Both the position numbers and the translations under genes were made by a program. This document shows positions 61,171 to 64,000 of a stretch of 64,000 bases of DNA, in pieces; the first letter of the stretch is position 1, and each line of letters starts with the position of its first letter. The notes under the pieces were generated by a model. The model did no database searches. It was not told where the DNA came from and was given only the letters and a program-made list of their open reading frames with translations. The DNA is from Sinorhizobium sp. A49. GTDB taxonomy: Bacteria; Pseudomonadota; Alphaproteobacteria; Rhizobiales; Rhizobiaceae. The stretch lies in the NCBI RefSeq assembly GCF_002002725.1, contig NZ_MUNW01000043.1, positions 124,001 through 188,000 of the forward strand, written 5' to 3'.

Positions 61171-62355
61171 TCAATGCCCCTTTGCGTGGTCCGCGTGATG
61201 CGCATGATGCGACAGCAGCAGCACGACGATGAACAACACCGGCACCGAGGCGAAGATGATGGCAAAGCCGGTATGCTCGGCGACGAAGCCGATCAGCGAC
61301 GGTGCGAACAGCATGCCGGAGTAGCCCATGAAGGTTGCGACCGAAAGCCCGATGCCCGGCTGCAGGCCCGGCATGTTGCCGGCGGCCGAAAACGCGATCG
61401 GCACCATGTTGGAAATGCCGATACCGGCGATCGCAAAACCGAGGATAGCGAGATAGGCGTTCGGCGCGAGGCCGGCGAGCACCATGCCGACAAGCGCCGT
61501 GACCGTGCAGATGCGCAGCGTGCGCTTGGCGCCGAACCGATCGCGCACGTGGTCGCCGGCAAAACGCATCGTCGCCATGGTCGCCGAGAAGGCGGCAAAG
61601 CCGAAGCCGGACAGTTCGACCGAAGCGCCGAGTTCGTTGCGCAGATAGAGCGCACCCCAGTCGAGCACGGTTCCCTCCGGCACCATCGAAAACAGCGCCA
61701 TGATGCCGATCAACCAGGGAAGCGGCGTCATCGGCAGGCGCAGTTTCTCCTTGGTTGCCGCGGGATGGGGCTTGTCGGCGAGGATCATCGGCCAGGCAAT
61801 GGCAATGACCACAAGCGAAAGCACAGTGACGACGAGGACGTGCGGCAGCACGCCGAAGCGCGCCATCAGGAAGCCGCCGATACCGGCGCCGATCAGGCCG
61901 CCGAGGCTCCAATAGGCATGGCAGGAGGACATGATGGCGCGGCGCATCGACTTTTCGACCTCGACCGCGTTGGCGTTCATCGCCACGTCCATCGCGCCGA
62001 CGAAGCCGCCAAGCAGGAACATGCCGACGGCAGCCGCCCAGACATTCGGCAAAAGCGTCAAAAGCAGCAGCAGCGGCGACAAGAGGATGGCGGTGACCTT
62101 GACGACCTTCTGCGAACCGACCCGGGCGATGAAGCCGCCGGCAATCGGCATCAGCACCAGGGAGCCGATGCCGAACATCAGGATGAGAAGGCCGAGCACG
62201 CTTTCGCTGATATCAAGACGATCCTTGAATTCGGGAATCTTGGGAGCCCAGCTTCCCGTGACGAAACCGTTCATCAGGAACAGCAGCGACACGGCAAGCC
62301 TGTTTCGGGTCATGTAACCCTGCCGAACGGCAGTGGAAGCGGAGCGTTGGTCCAT
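61171..62355 (-). CDS. MFS transporter, YbjJ-like
   Basis: A 394-residue 12-TM transporter: SLLFLMNGFVTGSWAPKIPEFKDRL at TM1, then ESVLGLLILMFGIGSLVLMPIAGGFIARVG with an MFS loop 2-3 motif, and a FVGAMDVAMNANAVEVEKSMRR segment (DxxxNxxA) characteristic of the YbjJ/FucP-like group. The C-terminal tail is histidine-rich (LLSHHAHHADHAKGH), perhaps metal-binding. It ends a leftward deoR-VOC-MFS run; substrate unknown, possibly a sugar or derivative. Confidence 0.88.
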   Translation of the reverse strand: MDQRSASTAVRQGYMTRNRLAVSLLFLMNGFVTGSWAPKIPEFKDRLDISESVLGLLILMFGIGSLVLMPIAGGFIARVGSQKVVKVTAILLSPLLLLLTLLPNVWAAAVGMFLLGGFVGAMDVAMNANAVEVEKSMRRAIMSSCHAYWSLGGLIGAGIGGFLMARFGVLPHVLVVTVLSLVVIAIAWPMILADKPHPAATKEKLRLPMTPLPWLIGIMALFSMVPEGTVLDWGALYLRNELGASVELSGFGFAAFSATMATMRFAGDHVRDRFGAKRTLRICTVTALVGMVLAGLAPNAYLAILGFAIAGIGISNMVPIAFSAAGNMPGLQPGIGLSVATFMGYSGMLFAPSLIGFVAEHTGFAIIFASVPVLFIVVLLLSHHAHHADHAKGH

Positions 62356-62387
62356 GGATCTATGCCTCTATGCCGGAAGCCGCCGGC

Positions 62388-62774
62388 TCAAATGGTGATT
62401 TCAATCAGATTGCCGTCAGAGTCGCGAAGTACCGCCTCGTAGAAGCCGTCTCCCGTCCAGCGTGCGGGCGATACCAGAATGCCCTCGGCCACCGCCCGGG
62501 CCGCCATCGCATCGACTGCCGCCTCGCTGCCGAGCGACAGGGCGACATGGGCAAAGCCCGTCCGTTCGACGCCTTCGGGATCGGCCGGAGCCACCCAGGG
62601 TCCTTCCATGATTTCGATCGCCGGCCCGTTGCCCAGGGTCAGGAAGCGGGAACGAAATCCCGGGCGGCGCCGGCTTTCGTATACCTCGCCGACGTCGGCG
62701 CCCAGAAAGCGCGACCAGAAAGCTGCAACAGCCTCCAGATCCCTCGTCCAAAGAGCCACATGCGCGATGCTCAT
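62388..62774 (-). CDS. VOC-superfamily (glyoxalase-like) protein
   Basis: A 128-residue single-module vicinal-oxygen-chelate protein: SIAHVALWTRDLEAVAAFWSRFLGADV, GNGPAIEIMEGPW, GFAHVALSLGS and a C-terminal LRDSDGNLIEI. Metal ligands fit His5, Glu in IEIMEG, His in FAHVAL and the final Glu. Could be a lactoylglutathione lyase relative, isomerase or dioxygenase; the substrate is unknown. Its ATG overlaps the deoR stop by four bases. Confidence 0.87.
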   Translation of the reverse strand: MSIAHVALWTRDLEAVAAFWSRFLGADVGEVYESRRRPGFRSRFLTLGNGPAIEIMEGPWVAPADPEGVERTGFAHVALSLGSEAAVDAMAARAVAEGILVSPARWTGDGFYEAVLRDSDGNLIEITI

Positions 62775-63553
62775 CGTTCGCTTCCTTCAGCCATGATCAC
62801 GGTCGTCCCCGCTGCCTTGAAGGCGGCGACGTAAGGCGCCGGTGCATCGGCCTCCAGCACCAGCGTCGTCACGTCGTCGATTCCAACGACCGCATGGGAC
62901 GCGGCCGTGCCGAGTTTGTCATTGGTGACGGCGACGAGCAGGGCGCGGCTGCGCGACGCGACCAGCCGCTTGAACTCGGCGTCCTCAAAATAGATCGCCG
63001 TCAGGCCGGCATCGGCATCGGCGCCGCAGGTGCCGAGAATGCAGAGGTCGGGTCGAAGCTGCTCGATATCGCGCTGCGCACGCGCCCCGACGGCAGCGCC
63101 GACGGCGCGGTTGAGCGGGCCGCCGACAAGGATCAGGTCGATGCCCGGCTTCTCCATCAGGGCGGCGGCAATCAATGGCGTGTTGGTAACGATGGTCGCC
63201 TTCAGGTCCGGCGCGATCAGCTGGGCAATCGCCAGATTGGCCGAGCCGGCGTCGAGGAACACCGTGCTCCCGGGTACGATGAAGCCGACCGACGCGCGGG
63301 CAAGCGCTGCCTTGCGCTCCGGCGCCATCGCCACGCGCTGGCTGAGGGGCAGCGAACTCGGCGCAAGCGGCAGCGCGCCGCCGTAGACCCGTTCGCACAG
63401 GCCCGCTGCCGCCATTTCCCGCAGGTCGCGCCGGATCGTATCCTCGGAGACCCGGAACTCGGCGGCAAGGTCGGCTGCAAGCACCCGGCCGTCAACCTTC
63501 AGCCGTTCCTGGATGATTGTCTTTCGTTCGCGAAGAAGCAGGTCTGTCGACAT
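62771..63553 (-). CDS. DeoR-family transcriptional regulator
   Basis: A 260-residue repressor. The N-terminal HTH is RERKTIIQERLKVDGRVLAADLAAEFRVSEDTIRRDLREMAAAGLCERVYGGALP, and the C-terminal DeoRC sensor (about 75-235) has GSTVFLDAGSANLAIAQLI and VTNTPLIAAAL. DeoR regulators usually sense phosphorylated sugars; no sugar kinase gene is in view. It is the first gene of deoR-VOC-MFS. Phased GTGCAT repeats lie just upstream. Confidence 0.93.
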   Translation of the reverse strand: MSTDLLLRERKTIIQERLKVDGRVLAADLAAEFRVSEDTIRRDLREMAAAGLCERVYGGALPLAPSSLPLSQRVAMAPERKAALARASVGFIVPGSTVFLDAGSANLAIAQLIAPDLKATIVTNTPLIAAALMEKPGIDLILVGGPLNRAVGAAVGARAQRDIEQLRPDLCILGTCGADADAGLTAIYFEDAEFKRLVASRSRALLVAVTNDKLGTAASHAVVGIDDVTTLVLEADAPAPYVAAFKAAGTTVIMAEGSER

Positions 63554-63563
63554 TTCGCCAATC

Positions 63564-63599
63564 GTGCATAAACGTGCATGAATCGATGGAAATGTGCAT
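63564..63599. promoter_or_regulatory. Three phased GTGCAT repeats, candidate DeoR operator
   Basis: GTGCAT occurs at 63564-63569, 63574-63579 and 63594-63599, that is at offsets 0, 10 and 30, all whole helical turns and on one DNA face. The array begins 11 bases upstream of the deoR start codon. Repeated sites on one face fit cooperative DeoR binding; the assignment is inference. Confidence 0.55.
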
Positions 63600-63607
63600 A
63601 GCGAATT

Positions 63608-63623
63608 TTGAAAGCGATTTCAA
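63608..63623. promoter_or_regulatory. LacI/GalR-type palindrome TTGAAAGCGATTTCAA
   Basis: A 16-bp even palindrome with six-base perfect arms and central CG, the form bound by LacI/GalR regulators. It lies in the deoR/ABC intergenic region, about 213 bases before the binding-protein start. No LacI gene is in the window; one might lie beyond the right end. Confidence 0.4.
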
Positions 63624-63835
63624 CTGCGCTCGCGCGACAAAATCGAAAACGGCCAGATTTGGCGACAGGCGCGTATTTTGGATGAAAATTCTCCCGATCC
63701 GGGGAAAAATCTTCATCAAAACGCTCAGGAATTGGAGTTTTATGCGCTCAAGCCGCGGATTTTTTGTGCGATTCTCCCCTCAATCCGGACGACGGGCCGG
63801 AACATGTGAAAGATGGAAAGACACGATGAAACTCC

Positions 63836-64000
63836 TCCCCACGCTCTTTACCGCCGCCCTCCTGCAGGTTGCCGCTTTCGTGCCCGCGCAGGCCGGCGAG
63901 AACCTCGACCAGATCAAATCCGCTGGCGTGCTGAAGATCGGCACCGAGGGCACCTATGCGCCCTTCACCTACCACGACAAGTCAGGCGCGCTCGTCGGCT
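63836..64000 (+). CDS. Amino-acid-type ABC transporter binding protein, N-terminal part
   Basis: The first 55 residues of a family-3 periplasmic solute-binding protein. A signal peptide (MKLLPTLFTAALLQVAAFVPAQA, about 1-23) is followed by LDQIKSAGVLKIGTEGTYAPFTYHDKSGALVG, the usual start of polar amino acid or opine binders. GGAAAG precedes ATG 63836. The rest of the gene and its permease/ATPase partners lie beyond the window. Confidence 0.9.

Overview
The window reads as ordinary chromosome of a Rhizobiaceae alphaproteobacterium, most likely Sinorhizobium/Ensifer. This is inferred from protein resemblance, high GC, frequent GTG/TTG starts, an rpoH2-type sigma factor with a CarD regulator, PHB genes, and two intergenic palindromic mosaics of the kind scattered through rhizobial genomes. 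I see no prophage, insertion sequence, CRISPR array, integron, rRNA or tRNA, and no strong candidate for a new multi-gene system. The value lies in regulatory details and a few uncharacterised small genes.

Region 1-9.3 kb holds translation and protein targeting. A leftward operon runs ffh, chorismate mutase, rpsP, rimM, trmD, with a terminator-like hairpin between rpsP and rimM. A MarR regulator faces a metallo-beta-lactamase-fold hydrolase across a short operator-like palindrome. Rightward dapF, mtaB and ftsY follow, then yciB and a DUF2585 membrane protein.

Region 10.7-20.3 kb begins with a rhizobial palindromic element, then the leftward cytochrome c maturation genes ccmA, ccmB, ccmC, ccmD, ccmG. 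Aconitase acnA with a clear terminator, a DUF1223 periplasmic protein, DUF2794, a GNAT acetyltransferase and a Bax-inhibitor-1 membrane protein follow. Region 20.5-28.9 kb has an ybbA/ybbP-type ABC pair divergent from the esterase tesA, then thpR overlapping tail-to-tail with a low-molecular-weight phosphatase, phhB, DUF1232, an IalB-family protein and rlmN.

Region 29-42.3 kb is transport and cofactors: a TrpXYZ-like ABC transporter, a LysE exporter, argG, a MarR/MFS drug-efflux pair with its own palindromic operator, an Uup-type ABC-F protein joined to thiamine pyrophosphokinase, and a TPP riboswitch ahead of thiBPQ. Region 42.6-50.5 kb holds an M48 lipoprotein protease, rpoH2, carD, a 7Fe ferredoxin, an S4-domain RNA-binding protein and a large SUV3-like helicase.

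Region 50.5-64 kb starts with a 688-base non-coding gap containing an exact 28-bp direct repeat. PHB genes phbB and phbA follow, separated by a small secreted protein of unknown function, with phaR opposite. Then come a four-TM hypothetical protein, rpmF, a GST, mtgA, farnesyl diphosphate synthase, hisC, a second LysE exporter, ispG, an MFS transporter, a VOC protein and a DeoR regulator. Upstream of deoR are three helically phased GTGCAT repeats and a LacI-type palindrome, before the start of an amino-acid-type ABC binding protein cut by the window end.
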